A stretch of 64,000 nt of DNA from NCBI GenBank assembly GCA_025360525.1, contig JANYCA010000055.1, forward strand, positions 1 to 64,000, read 5' to 3'. The DNA comes from Chitinophagaceae bacterium. Lineage in GTDB: Bacteria > Bacteroidota > Bacteroidia > Chitinophagales > Chitinophagaceae. The notes beneath the pieces were generated by a model that saw only the letters and a list, made by a program, of their open reading frames with translations, was not told the DNA's origin and searched no databases. Positions 1 through 9,018 of this stretch are shown here, piece after piece (the stretch's first letter is position 1; each line of letters starts with the position of its first letter). A program made the position numbers and the translations under genes.

Positions 1-3000
1 TTCCACCCGGCATGTTGTTAAAGGCAAGCCCGATAGTGCCATTTATAACAGGATTTGGATAAACAGCTATGCCTGCAATTCCCTTACTTATTTTTACCAC
101 CACTGCCTTGCTATAGTCATATTTACCATTGAGGCTAATGCCGCGGATTCGATAAAAATTATTACCATAAACAGGGTTTATATCCAGCCATTTATACAAA
201 GTGCTGTTTTGGCCGGAACCAACGGCCATACTGGTATTCACCTTTACGTAATTAATGCCGTTGGTGCTTTTTTCCACTTCGTACTTGCTAATATTTAGTT
301 CGTTTTCCACCGTCCATTCTACTGCGATATTTGCTTGCTGCTGGTAGGCATTAATATTTTTATAGGTAACTGGTAATGGACCTGTTTCCGGTTTTTTAAA
401 TACGATTTTAAAACGGTTGGTGGCTGAACTGGTAGCATCTCCGTTTACTTCAAAATCATAGTCCGAATTAGACGTAACACTCAATACATTTTTAGTGCCT
501 GTATAGCTATCCTCTAAAAATGCAGTTAATAATGGATCAAGATTGGCAGGTTCAAACGCTAACCGGTAACGACGTTGGGTGGTTCTACTAATCTGGATAA
601 ACAACGTGTCATCTGCTATTATTAATGGCCTCCTTTCAACACAAAGAATTTTGCCATCACGTTTTAGCCCGAGGTTTTCGTTAATGTTGGTAAATTTCAT
701 CGCATCCTGAATGTCTACAGCGCTATTAAAACTATTGTCATAGGCTGCAAGAAAACCATCCACCACTAAATTGCTGCCGGCAGAATTTAACTGCAACAGA
801 TTTGTTCGTAAGGACGCAATTTCGTTTAAAGGCTTAGCAGGCCGGAAAAGATTCGGGTTGTAATTGTTGGATTTATGTTGTTCTTCAATAGTAATTGATG
901 CTGTACCTACTCCATTATTTTCTACAAAAAAAGCCTGGCTTGATTGTATAAAATTTCCTTGCGTAGACGTAGTCTGTACTGTTGGGGTAAATGAACCAAG
1001 GGAAGAGAGGTCTTCCATTACCACAAATAAACCTATCGTACCCAGTTTAGGATCAAACGTGTAAAATCTGCGGGGGTATACATTAACCTTGGTAATCTTA
1101 TTAAAATCTATACTCGAAGCAAATGGATTACCAATTAAGGTGAAGGTTCCGGGCGTACTTTCTACCCCAAATGTTTGAGAGCCGGTTTGTAAATTTCCTT
1201 TACTGCTTAAAGTAGTTTCATTTTGATTAGGAATAATCGTATTGTCGGGAGTTCTGTTTCTGTCGCCTCTTACAAAAAGATAGTAACCAATATTAGCTGC
1301 ATTGCTGGCAGTTGAAGAAAGATTAGTTGATATAGTATTGCCAATGTTAACGTAGGTTCCATCACTTGCCCGCCAACCTTTTATTGAATAGTGGTTTTGA
1401 AAGCTTGTATCAAGCCCATTGGCAACAGTTGGAGTAGGGCCTGTTATAAATGTACCTCTTCCGGGAACATAAGTAGAAGGAGCACTTTCCTGCCAGTTAC
1501 TAAATATCGAACCTGTATTACTCAGTGGGGATGTTACCAGGCGCCATGATCTTCTTGCGAGGTAATACCTTTCTACCGTTACCTTTCCTGTAAACTTGTT
1601 TCCGGAGCTTGCCCCGCCATTGGTGATATCAGCTACCCTTGCCGTTCCTGCAATATTTGATACCAATACGACATTGTCACCGGTTTTAAAATCCGCATTA
1701 CTAACAACTCCAAATGCCAACTCGCCGGTAATATTTAAAGGAACGGCAGTTCCGGAAACAGTAAGATTGGTATTACTAACTGTAAGATTTTTTAAAGCAT
1801 TTCCAACAAATAAATTGCCGGAAAAACTTTGTGGTGATGATCCTTTAAACTCAAGCGTGCCGGCGGATACATCAAATGTGCCACTGTTAATAATAGTACC
1901 ACCTACTTGAAGCGTGCCGGTGTTTCCAATAACAGTAACGAATGCGCTATTTGCTATAGTAATATTGCCCACCATCGCAATAGTGCCAGCACCAATAATT
2001 GGATATTTTGTTGAGGGAACCACCGGTATGGTAACATTGGTGGTTAATGTTGGAACAGCAGGGCACCAGTTTAAAGGATCGTTCCAATTGGTATTTACAC
2101 CTAGCCAGGTATTGGAAGGGCTTACAGTAACCACCACGTTTTGTCCCGGGCCGTTGCTACAGCCATTGGCGCTGGTAGTTATGACATAGGTTACGTTAAT
2201 AGGTAATGACGAAGTGTTCGTCAATACTTCTGTAATAGCACCAGAAGCGCCACTGGAGGCCGATTCACTGATGCCTGATACAAATGCTCTTGTCCATGCA
2301 AACGTAGCGCCAGCGGTTGCACTTGCTGCGATGTAACCACCAGCCGATCCGCTGCAGCTTGTTGCAGTAAGGCTGCTGCTCAAAGTTGGTGTCGGGTTAA
2401 CTGTAGCGGTAACATTTTGTGTATTGCTGCAACCATTTGCAGTAAGCGTGATGCTATAAATTACATTTACAGGCGCTGCACTTGTATTCACCAATGTTTC
2501 TGTAATAGTAGCGGTACTTCCACTTCCGGCAATATTATTAATACCTGCTACTACAACACGTGTCCAGCTAAAAGTGGCACCAGTAGTGGCTGTGGTGGTA
2601 GTATAAGTGGCCGAAACATTATTGCACCTTGCAGGTAGCGAAAGGATACTGCTCAATGTTGGTGTCGGGCTTACTGTTTCAGTAACATTTTGTGTGTTGC
2701 TGCAACCATTTGCAGTAAGGGTAATAATATAGGTCACTGTCACCGGCGCTACTGTTGTATTCACCAATGTCTCTGTTATAACGTCGGAATTTCCGCTTGT
2801 TGCAACATTGCTAATACCTGTTACCAAAGTACGTGTCCAGCTAAAAGTAGTACCGGTAGTCGCACTGGTTGCAGTATAGGTGGTAGAAATATTATTGCAT
2901 CTTGCCGCTGGCGTAAGGCTGCTGCTCAATGTTGGTTTAGGTTTAACAGTTACAGTTACTGTAAATGATGCTCCGGTGCAAGTACCAGATAATGGGGTAA

Positions 3001-6000
3001 CGTTGTAAGTTGCCGTTTGTGCAGTGCTCGTTGAATTCGTTAATATACCTGTAATACTTGCTGCACCCGAACCTGTCGCACCGCCAGTCATAGCGCCTGT
3101 TACTGTTGGAAGCCCCCAACTGTAGGTTGTACCTGTTGGAACTGTTCCATTGGTACCGTTTACAGGTGATACTGTGAATGCGGTTTCGCTGCAAGGGTTC
3201 GCAGTCATGGCCGAAATAATGGGATTTGGATTAAAGGTAACAGTAACCGCAGCTGATGTAGTTGAAGTGGGGCAACTATTTGCCGACGTTGAAACTGAAT
3301 AAGCTATAGAACCTGCGGCGGTTGGTGTTACGGTAACGGTTGTGGAGGTTGTATTTGTGTTGGGTGAAGACAGGTAGGTTGTAGGTGACCATGTATAATA
3401 AAGAGGATTAAACACATTTGTACCGGCTGGGTTACTGACGGTATTTGTAACTACCACATTATCCAGAGCCCAAACACTGCCTGAAGTTCCCGTATAGTTA
3501 AATCTTATTTTTAAATTTGACAAACCAAGGTATTGATTTAAATTAATACTGGTCAAAGTTGTAATACCGTTGGTTGGACCCTGAAATGTTACCCCTGTGT
3601 ATGTTTGTAAAGTTGAATAGGTGGTTCCCCCGTCTGTAGATAATTCAATTTTTGCAATGGTTCCTGTTCTTAAATCATAGGCTTGGTTAAATACTAAAAA
3701 TGCAGTTGACAATCCAACCATACTAAAAACAGGTGTTGTTAGCATGCTTGGATTTGTAACCGGAGGAGTTCCTGCAACGAGAAAAAAACTGCCTCCTGTT
3801 CCTGCTGTAGAGTTGTAAATATTGCCGTTATAGCTATGGCTCGATGAATTTGTTGAACCCCAGATAAAATCAGTTGCAGAGTTATTATTGCCATTGTTAC
3901 CGTTCATGCCACCCCAGCCTGGTGGACTGGTATTTGAAAAGTCCCCACCGGCAATCACTTGACCCGTACTTGAATAACCAGACGCTGTTAAAGTGATTGG
4001 CACGCCAATACAAGTTGCTGTGGCGGATGGCGTAATAGCTGCTGTAAATGGTGGCAGAACTACTATTTGGCCAAGAGCGGAGAAGGCACCGGTACAGGTA
4101 CCATTTGTTACAAACACCCGGTATAAGGTTGTAGTTGTTATACTGGAATAATTAAATGTAGTACTATTAGCGTTTCCAATATTTGTCCAGCTAACACCTC
4201 CATTGGTAGATGTTTCCCAACGGGTAACAGTACCGTTATTTCCAGATAAAGTTAATATAGAACCTGGCCCGCTCACACCGGAACAAACGGTCAACGGGGA
4301 TGAATTTGAAGGAGATAATGTACCGGCAACGGTTAATGCATTGACTGTTATGCTCCCCCCGGCATTAGTCTGTACGCAACTACCAACAGTAGTAACAGTA
4401 TAGTTATATATTCCGCCGGCCGCCAGAGTAGGAGTACCACTTATGGTTATAACACCGCCACTATAGCTTCCCGAGACACCTGCTGGCAATCCGCTAAAAC
4501 TGGCACCGGTAACAGCACCATTTACAGCATAAGTTATTGGTGCGATCGCCCCACCAAAACAGATGTTTTGGGAAGTGGTAGCTGCTGCAGAAGTTAATGT
4601 AATGGTTGCATTGGGTGACACAGTAATTGTCCTGTTTGCGCTCACTGCAGGACAATTACCTGTAGCATTGGTAGTCAATAATAATGATACATTTCCTGTA
4701 TATATCCCATCCGGTGTATAGGTTATTGTTTCAGGAGTTGATTCAGGATTTGTTGAACTCAACACTCCACCACCAGAAATAATTGACCAGGTTCCTGTTG
4801 TGGCTCCGCCTCCAACAGTGGCCCCGGTCAATGTTAAGGCTGATGCGGTTTGACAAATAGTATTTGCACCTCCGGATGTTACTGTTGATGCTAGTGTTAC
4901 ATCAATAATTCTTTCAGCAGTGGTAGAGGCACAACCTGCTGGTACATTTGTGGTTAATGTCAATTTTACTGTGCCTGAAAAATTAGTAGTTGGAGTAAAG
5001 CTAACCCCAGCCGGGTTCGATGTCTGTGCAAGGCTACTTAACGTTCCGCTTCCAAATGTAATTGTCCATGCACCAGTTGTTGCGCCACCACCAACGCTTG
5101 CACCCGTTAATGCAAATGAAGCTGGCGATGCGGTCTGACAGATAGAAGGCTGAGTTCCAGCATTTGCGGTAGGATTTGCTGTAACATTAATTGTGCGATC
5201 AGCGAAAGTACTACCGCAAATACCCACTGCATCAGTTGTAAGCCTTAAAGTAACCGGTCCACTGTAATTAGCCGTAGGTGTATAAGAAACATTTGTAGGG
5301 TCTGTCCTCTGGCTACCATCGCTCAAAGTGCCGCCTCCACTTATGATAGACCAGGCTCCAGTAGTTGCACTACCGCTAACAAGGGCATCACTAAGCATAA
5401 TTGCAGTGGGAACCGCATTCTGGCAAACCGTAATTGTGCTCCCTACTGTTGCACTTGGTTTCTGGGTAATATTAATAAACCGGGTGGCTGTTGCAAAACC
5501 ACAAGTGCCTACAGTATTTGTTGTAAGCCTTAAAGTAACGGTACCATAAAAGTTTGCAGCAGGTGTGTATGTTACAGTCGCTGGGCTATTGCCAGTACCC
5601 TGTGCACCTAGCGTACCTCCTCCATTATCAATAGTCCACAGTGCAGAGGTTGCACCTCCGCTGTAGGAAGATCCTGTCAAAGTGATAGCCGCAGGTGATG
5701 AAGATTCGCAAGCTGCTAAATCAGTGCCGGCAGTAACTCCAGGATCTGGACTGATATTTACAGTAATGTTAGTTGTGTTAGCGCATCCGTTGCCGTCAAC
5801 TGGCGTGGTGTATGTAATTATTGTTGTGCCTAGAGTTAAGGGTGATACGAGGCCTGTATTGTCAATAGTAGCAACAGAAGTGTTACTACTACTCCATATA
5901 CCATTTGGAGTTAGGTTAGCAAGTGTTGAAGTCGTTCCAACACAAAGCGATGTTTGCCCGGTAATGCCTTGCACAACGGGTAGCGCATTTACCGTAATAT

Positions 6001-8542
6001 TTTGAGTATTCTTGTTAGTGCATCCGTTTACAACGGCTGTAGTATAGGTTATCCCTGTAATACCGTTGATAAAACCTGATACGACACCTGAACTATTTAC
6101 CGATCCCAAAGAGGGTTCGGAAGATTCCCATGTTCCACCAGGTGAGCTGGAATTTAAAGTTATGGTAGCCCCAACACAAACGGCACCTGGTCCGGAAATA
6201 GAAGGAACTGCAGGCAAAGCGTTTATTGTAAAATTAGCCGAGTTATTGGAACTCACAGGAGTAGCGCAGCCAACCAGTGAAATCTCTTTAATGGTAACAG
6301 TTGTTGCACCTGCATTCGTTGCCAAAGCGGCAAATGTTCCGGTATTTCCACTGAACGTGATCGTTGCTATATTGTTAGAAGATACAGTAGCTCCTGTCAA
6401 ATCATATTTAACATTGTAAACAGCTGCACCCAGTGAAGAAGAATTTACTGTAATTATTGCTCCGCTGCCAGCGCAACCATCAGCGGCTAACATGCTAAAA
6501 TTGCTTACGTTTGGCGATGACGCTATAGTTACAGTGAAACTTTTAGAAGAACTCTGACATCCATTTCCATTTTTTGCGATTAATGTACCCGAATATGTAT
6601 TCGCTACCACATTAGCCGGAACTGAGATAGAAATTGGGCTAGCAGGTAATCCTATATTGGCAACATTCGTAAATCCTGCAGATAAAGCTGAAGCACTCCA
6701 TGTAATACTGTAAGACGTGGGAGAATTATCGTTATTTGTATATGCAAGTTGAGTTGTTTGGGAAGAAGTGCTCGAACATAGACTTGTTGCCTGAGTTGCA
6801 ATCGTAATATCAGGTAACGGATTGACTGTTACATTTGTGGCTGACGAAATGGAAGTACAACCATTAACATCAGTAACTCTTACCAGGTATCCACTAGTAG
6901 CACTTGCAGTATAGGTAGTAGACGTCGCACCGGATATTAATCCGTTCCCATCATACCATTTATTTCCAGAAGAGGCAGAGGAAGTTAACACTACGTTTAA
7001 ACCTGAACAAAATGTGGTGGGTCCACCCGTAATTGTCGGAACAGGCGGCAAAGGATTAACGATCACCGCAGTTCCTAAAGACGTTGCAGATGTACATCCT
7101 GCAGCATTCTTAACCACGACCGTATAAGTTCCACTGGTAGTTGGCGAGTAGGTCGAATTGGTTGCTCCGTTTATTAATACTCCCCCTTTATACCATTGAT
7201 AAGTTGAGGCTGAGGAAGACGTTAGTGTTAAACTACCGTCTGCACAAAAAGTTGTAGGACCACTCGCTGAAATGGTTGGTGTAGCAGGTAAACTATTTAC
7301 TGTTACTGTGGTTCCAGCAGAAGCCGCAGATAAACAGCCTGCTCCATTTGTAACCACAACACTATAAACAGCAGTTGCATTAGCTGAATAATTCTGACTT
7401 GTTGCACTGCTTATTAAAACCCCATCATTGTACCATTTATAACTTGAGGCTGCCGAAGAGGTAAGAATAACACTGCCGCCTGCACAAAATGTAGTAGTAC
7501 TACCTGCGCTAACTGTTGGTTGAGCAGCACTGCTAACTGTGAAGTTTGTTGTATTAAAAGTCCCGCCGATAGAGCTACTGTAAATACCCGAAGCCAGGTT
7601 TGTAATTGTAATTGTAGTGGATCCTGCATTTGGTAAAACCGCAGTTGAAAAATTTCCTGTACCTGCAGTTGTAACATTCATAGTTGCTATATTACCGGTA
7701 GCAGTATTGGGTGCGCTTAAATTATAAGTAACGGTGTAAGTGCCAACCGGAAGAATTGTGGTTGTTGAATTACTAAGTGTGACTATAGCCGCAGAGTTTT
7801 GACAAACAGTTGCGGCTGATGTACCAGTCAATGAATAGTAGGTTATTTTCACTTGTCCTACAGCGCCAGCTCCAATACCACCTCCACCTCCATGTCTCCA
7901 GCCACCACCACCTCCTCCTCCGGGATTGTTGCCCGTACTGCCATTATTAGAACTTCCAGCGCCATCACCACCTTTCCCACCTCCTACTGGCGCTGCTCCC
8001 CCTGTATTTGTGCTTGCGCTTCCGTTATTTCCTGCACCAGCATTTCCTGCAGAAGATCCACCCCCACCTGCGTAAGAGACCCCGCTATTTGCTCCATTTC
8101 CTCCACCATATGTCTGATCACCAATACTTGCAGCAGCACTTCCTCCCGCAGAGCCAGAAGTATTATTAACTCCTACTACACTAGAACCTCCTTTCGCTAA
8201 AACAGTTACTGCTGTACCAAACCATGAATCTCCAGAAGCTGCCCCAACTGTCACTGTATAAGAATCACCTTGTATAACTGTAACCAATTTTCTTGCATAT
8301 GCACCACCACCACCACCACTTGCTGTAACACCATTGGTGGTTGATGCCCCACCATTGCCACCACCTCCCCAGCATTCAACCGTTATTTTAGTTACACCGG
8401 CAGGTATCGTAAATGTAGTTGAACTGGCAAACGTCAGTTGAGTCTGCCCAAATGCCTTATTGCTGATAATTAAGCTAAAAAAAAAGCTTAATGAAAAAAT
8501 TAAAAATTTAAACTGTATGGTGAGTGCGTAAATTTTCCTCAT
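1..8542 (-). CDS. Giant secreted repeat adhesin with type A T9SS sorting domain (3' end outside window)
   Basis: One reading frame stays in register from the ATG at 8542 to base 1, giving at least 2847 residues. I checked the frame at the start, the middle and the end. The N-terminus is a signal peptide with a hydrophobic stretch ending near AFGQ. A glycine-rich domain follows (about residues 40-225, with a GDSYTVTVG-type motif). After it come many Ig-like/PKD-like modules with repeated GCSN, NPLP and QWYKGG motifs. The last 700 residues hold non-repetitive beta-rich sequence and a region ending in VYPNPVINGTI, the hallmark of the Por_secre_tail sorting domain. This is probably a surface or released adhesin exported by the type IX system. 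The last sorting-domain residues and the stop codon lie beyond the left edge. The ligand is unknown. Confidence 0.93.
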   Translation of the reverse strand, partial: MRKIYALTIQFKFLIFSLSFFFSLIISNKAFGQTQLTFASSTTFTIPAGVTKITVECWGGGGNGGASTTNGVTASGGGGGAYARKLVTVIQGDSYTVTVGAASGDSWFGTAVTVLAKGGSSVVGVNNTSGSAGGSAAASIGDQTYGGGNGANSGVSYAGGGGSSAGNAGAGNNGSASTNTGGAAPVGGGKGGDGAGSSNNGSTGNNPGGGGGGGWRHGGGGGIGAGAVGQVKITYYSLTGTSAATVCQNSAAIVTLSNSTTTILPVGTYTVTYNLSAPNTATGNIATMNVTTAGTGNFSTAVLPNAGSTTITITNLASGIYSSSIGGTFNTTNFTVSSAAQPTVSAGSTTTFCAGGSVILTSSAASSYKWYNDGVLISSATSQNYSANATAVYSVVVTNGAGCLSAASAGTTVTVNSLPATPTISASGPTTFCADGSLTLTSSSASTYQWYKGGVLINGATNSTYSPTTSGTYTVVVKNAAGCTSATSLGTAVIVNPLPPVPTITGGPTTFCSGLNVVLTSSASSGNKWYDGNGLISGATSTTYTASATSGYLVRVTDVNGCTSISSATNVTVNPLPDITIATQATSLCSSTSSQTTQLAYTNNDNSPTSYSITWSASALSAGFTNVANIGLPASPISISVPANVVANTYSGTLIAKNGNGCQSSSKSFTVTIASSPNVSNFSMLAADGCAGSGAIITVNSSSLGAAVYNVKYDLTGATVSSNNIATITFSGNTGTFAALATNAGATTVTIKEISLVGCATPVSSNNSANFTINALPAVPSISGPGAVCVGATITLNSSSPGGTWESSEPSLGSVNSSGVVSGFINGITGITYTTAVVNGCTNKNTQNITVNALPVVQGITGQTSLCVGTTSTLANLTPNGIWSSSNTSVATIDNTGLVSPLTLGTTIITYTTPVDGNGCANTTNITVNISPDPGVTAGTDLAACESSSPAAITLTGSSYSGGATSALWTIDNGGGTLGAQGTGNSPATVTYTPAANFYGTVTLRLTTNTVGTCGFATATRFINITQKPSATVGSTITVCQNAVPTAIMLSDALVSGSATTGAWSIISGGGTLSDGSQRTDPTNVSYTPTANYSGPVTLRLTTDAVGICGSTFADRTINVTANPTANAGTQPSICQTASPASFALTGASVGGGATTGAWTITFGSGTLSSLAQTSNPAGVSFTPTTNFSGTVKLTLTTNVPAGCASTTAERIIDVTLASTVTSGGANTICQTASALTLTGATVGGGATTGTWSIISGGGVLSSTNPESTPETITYTPDGIYTGNVSLLLTTNATGNCPAVSANRTITVSPNATITLTSAAATTSQNICFGGAIAPITYAVNGAVTGASFSGLPAGVSGSYSGGVITISGTPTLAAGGIYNYTVTTVGSCVQTNAGGSITVNALTVAGTLSPSNSSPLTVCSGVSGPGSILTLSGNNGTVTRWETSTNGGVSWTNIGNANSTTFNYSSITTTTLYRVFVTNGTCTGAFSALGQIVVLPPFTAAITPSATATCIGVPITLTASGYSSTGQVIAGGDFSNTSPPGWGGMNGNNGNNNSATDFIWGSTNSSSHSYNGNIYNSTAGTGGSFFLVAGTPPVTNPSMLTTPVFSMVGLSTAFLVFNQAYDLRTGTIAKIELSTDGGTTYSTLQTYTGVTFQGPTNGITTLTSINLNQYLGLSNLKIRFNYTGTSGSVWALDNVVVTNTVSNPAGTNVFNPLYYTWSPTTYLSSPNTNTTSTTVTVTPTAAGSIAYSVSTSANSCPTSTTSAAVTVTFNPNPIISAMTANPCSETAFTVSPVNGTNGTVPTGTTYSWGLPTVTGAMTGGATGSGAASITGILTNSTSTAQTATYNVTPLSGTCTGASFTVTVTVKPKPTLSSSLTPAARCNNISTTYTATSATTGTTFSWTRTLVTGISNVATSGNSDVITETLVNTTVAPVTVTYIITLTANGCSNTQNVTETVSPTPTLSSILSLPARCNNVSATYTTTTATTGATFSWTRVVVAGINNIAGSGSTATITETLVNTSAAPVNVIYSITLTANGCSNTQNVTATVNPTPTLSSSLTATSCSGSAGGYIAASATAGATFAWTRAFVSGISESASSGASGAITEVLTNTSSLPINVTYVITTSANGCSNGPGQNVVVTVSPSNTWLGVNTNWNDPLNWCPAVPTLTTNVTIPVVPSTKYPIIGAGTIAMVGNITIANSAFVTVIGNTGTLQVGGTIINSGTFDVSAGTLEFKGSSPQSFSGNLFVGNALKNLTVSNTNLTVSGTAVPLNITGELAFGVVSNADFKTGDNVVLVSNIAGTARVADITNGGASSGNKFTGKVTVERYYLARRSWRLVTSPLSNTGSIFSNWQESAPSTYVPGRGTFITGPTPTVANGLDTSFQNHYSIKGWRASDGTYVNIGNTISTNLSSTASNAANIGYYLFVRGDRNRTPDNTIIPNQNETTLSSKGNLQTGSQTFGVESTPGTFTLIGNPFASSIDFNKITKVNVYPRRFYTFDPKLGTIGLFVVMEDLSSLGSFTPTVQTTSTQGNFIQSSQAFFVENNGVGTASITIEEQHKSNNYNPNLFRPAKPLNEIASLRTNLLQLNSAGSNLVVDGFLAAYDNSFNSAVDIQDAMKFTNINENLGLKRDGKILCVERRPLIIADDTLFIQISRTTQRRYRLAFEPANLDPLLTAFLEDSYTGTKNVLSVTSNSDYDFEVNGDATSSATNRFKIVFKKPETGPLPVTYKNINAYQQQANIAVEWTVENELNISKYEVEKSTNGINYVKVNTSMAVGSGQNSTLYKWLDINPVYGNNFYRIRGISLNGKYDYSKAVVVKISKGIAGIAVYPNPVINGTIGLAFNNMPGG
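2146..2964 (-). repeat. Tandem 273-bp (91-residue) PKD-like repeats inside the adhesin
   Basis: Consecutive modules recur with a 273-base period. For example, the aacattttgtgt stretch at 2411 recurs at 2684, and the nearby ctgcaaccatttgcagtaag stretch is nearly identical in both copies. Each unit encodes a GCSNTQNVT-type end, a TFSWTR core and an ITETLVNT turn. The unit at about 2146-2418 is more diverged. The period is a multiple of three, so copy-number change would keep the frame. Confidence 0.75.
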
Positions 8543-9018
8543 AACGACGTTTTAATATGGCGCTAAAAATTGCCTTATTTAATATTGTTTCCAACAATTG
8601 CTTTTAAATAGTCCTCACCAATTTGGGAGAGGCTATTAATTGCAGGGGCTTTTTTAGGAAATTTGGCTTGGTAACAGGTATCTTTCTCGATTAGGACGGA
8701 TTATAAATAACTAACAATTTATAACAACGTTAACGAATCAAAAGGGTTAATTAGAGAATATTGAAGGTCTTTGATACTATTGGAGAAGTATTGCGTTAAT
8801 ACAGTCACAAACATAAGATATTTTCTTATTCAGCGCAATTTTGGCAATCTATTTTTTTAAAATATGTTGGGATTGGAAAGTAACAGGCAAAAGGGAAAAG
8901 TAAAAAGTAAAAAATGTAAAAGAGAAAAGTAAAAAGAGAAAAGGCAGAGTCATCAATATCTAAAAAAACATATACTATTGATTAGGTGTTTATTAATAAC
9001 TTTATTTGAAAATTTTAT
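8543..9018. other. Intergenic region between two leftward T9SS cargo genes
   Basis: I see no supported gene here. It holds a candidate leftward promoter near 8808-8839, which would leave a leader of about 260 nt for the adhesin. A low-complexity stretch of aaaagtaaaaag-type purine repeats lies at 8878-8942. A weak inverted repeat lies at about 8609-8639. The function of the long leader is unknown. Confidence 0.5.
8808..8839 (-). promoter_or_regulatory. Candidate Bacteroidota promoter for the giant adhesin
   Basis: Read on the minus strand, a TAtgTTTG element (8815-8808) matches the Bacteroidota -7 consensus TAnnTTTG. An aTTG element (8839-8836) lies 20 bases upstream, where the -33 TTTG box is expected. 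Transcription from here would give a leader of about 260 nt before the ATG at 8542. Confidence 0.4.

Noticed and set aside
2146..2964. CRISPR-like periodic repeats
   Set aside because: The period is 273 bases, the copies are diverged, and the units encode a protein domain in frame.
2943..3194. Minus-strand 83-codon frame inside the adhesin
   Set aside because: It is a different register from the adhesin frame, which runs through the same bases without a stop.
864..8200. Many plus-strand frames of 60-117 codons across 0.9-8.2 kb
   Set aside because: They lie opposite the continuous minus-strand adhesin frame and have low-complexity, Ser/Thr/Cys- or Pro/Val-rich compositions typical of complementary-strand artefacts.
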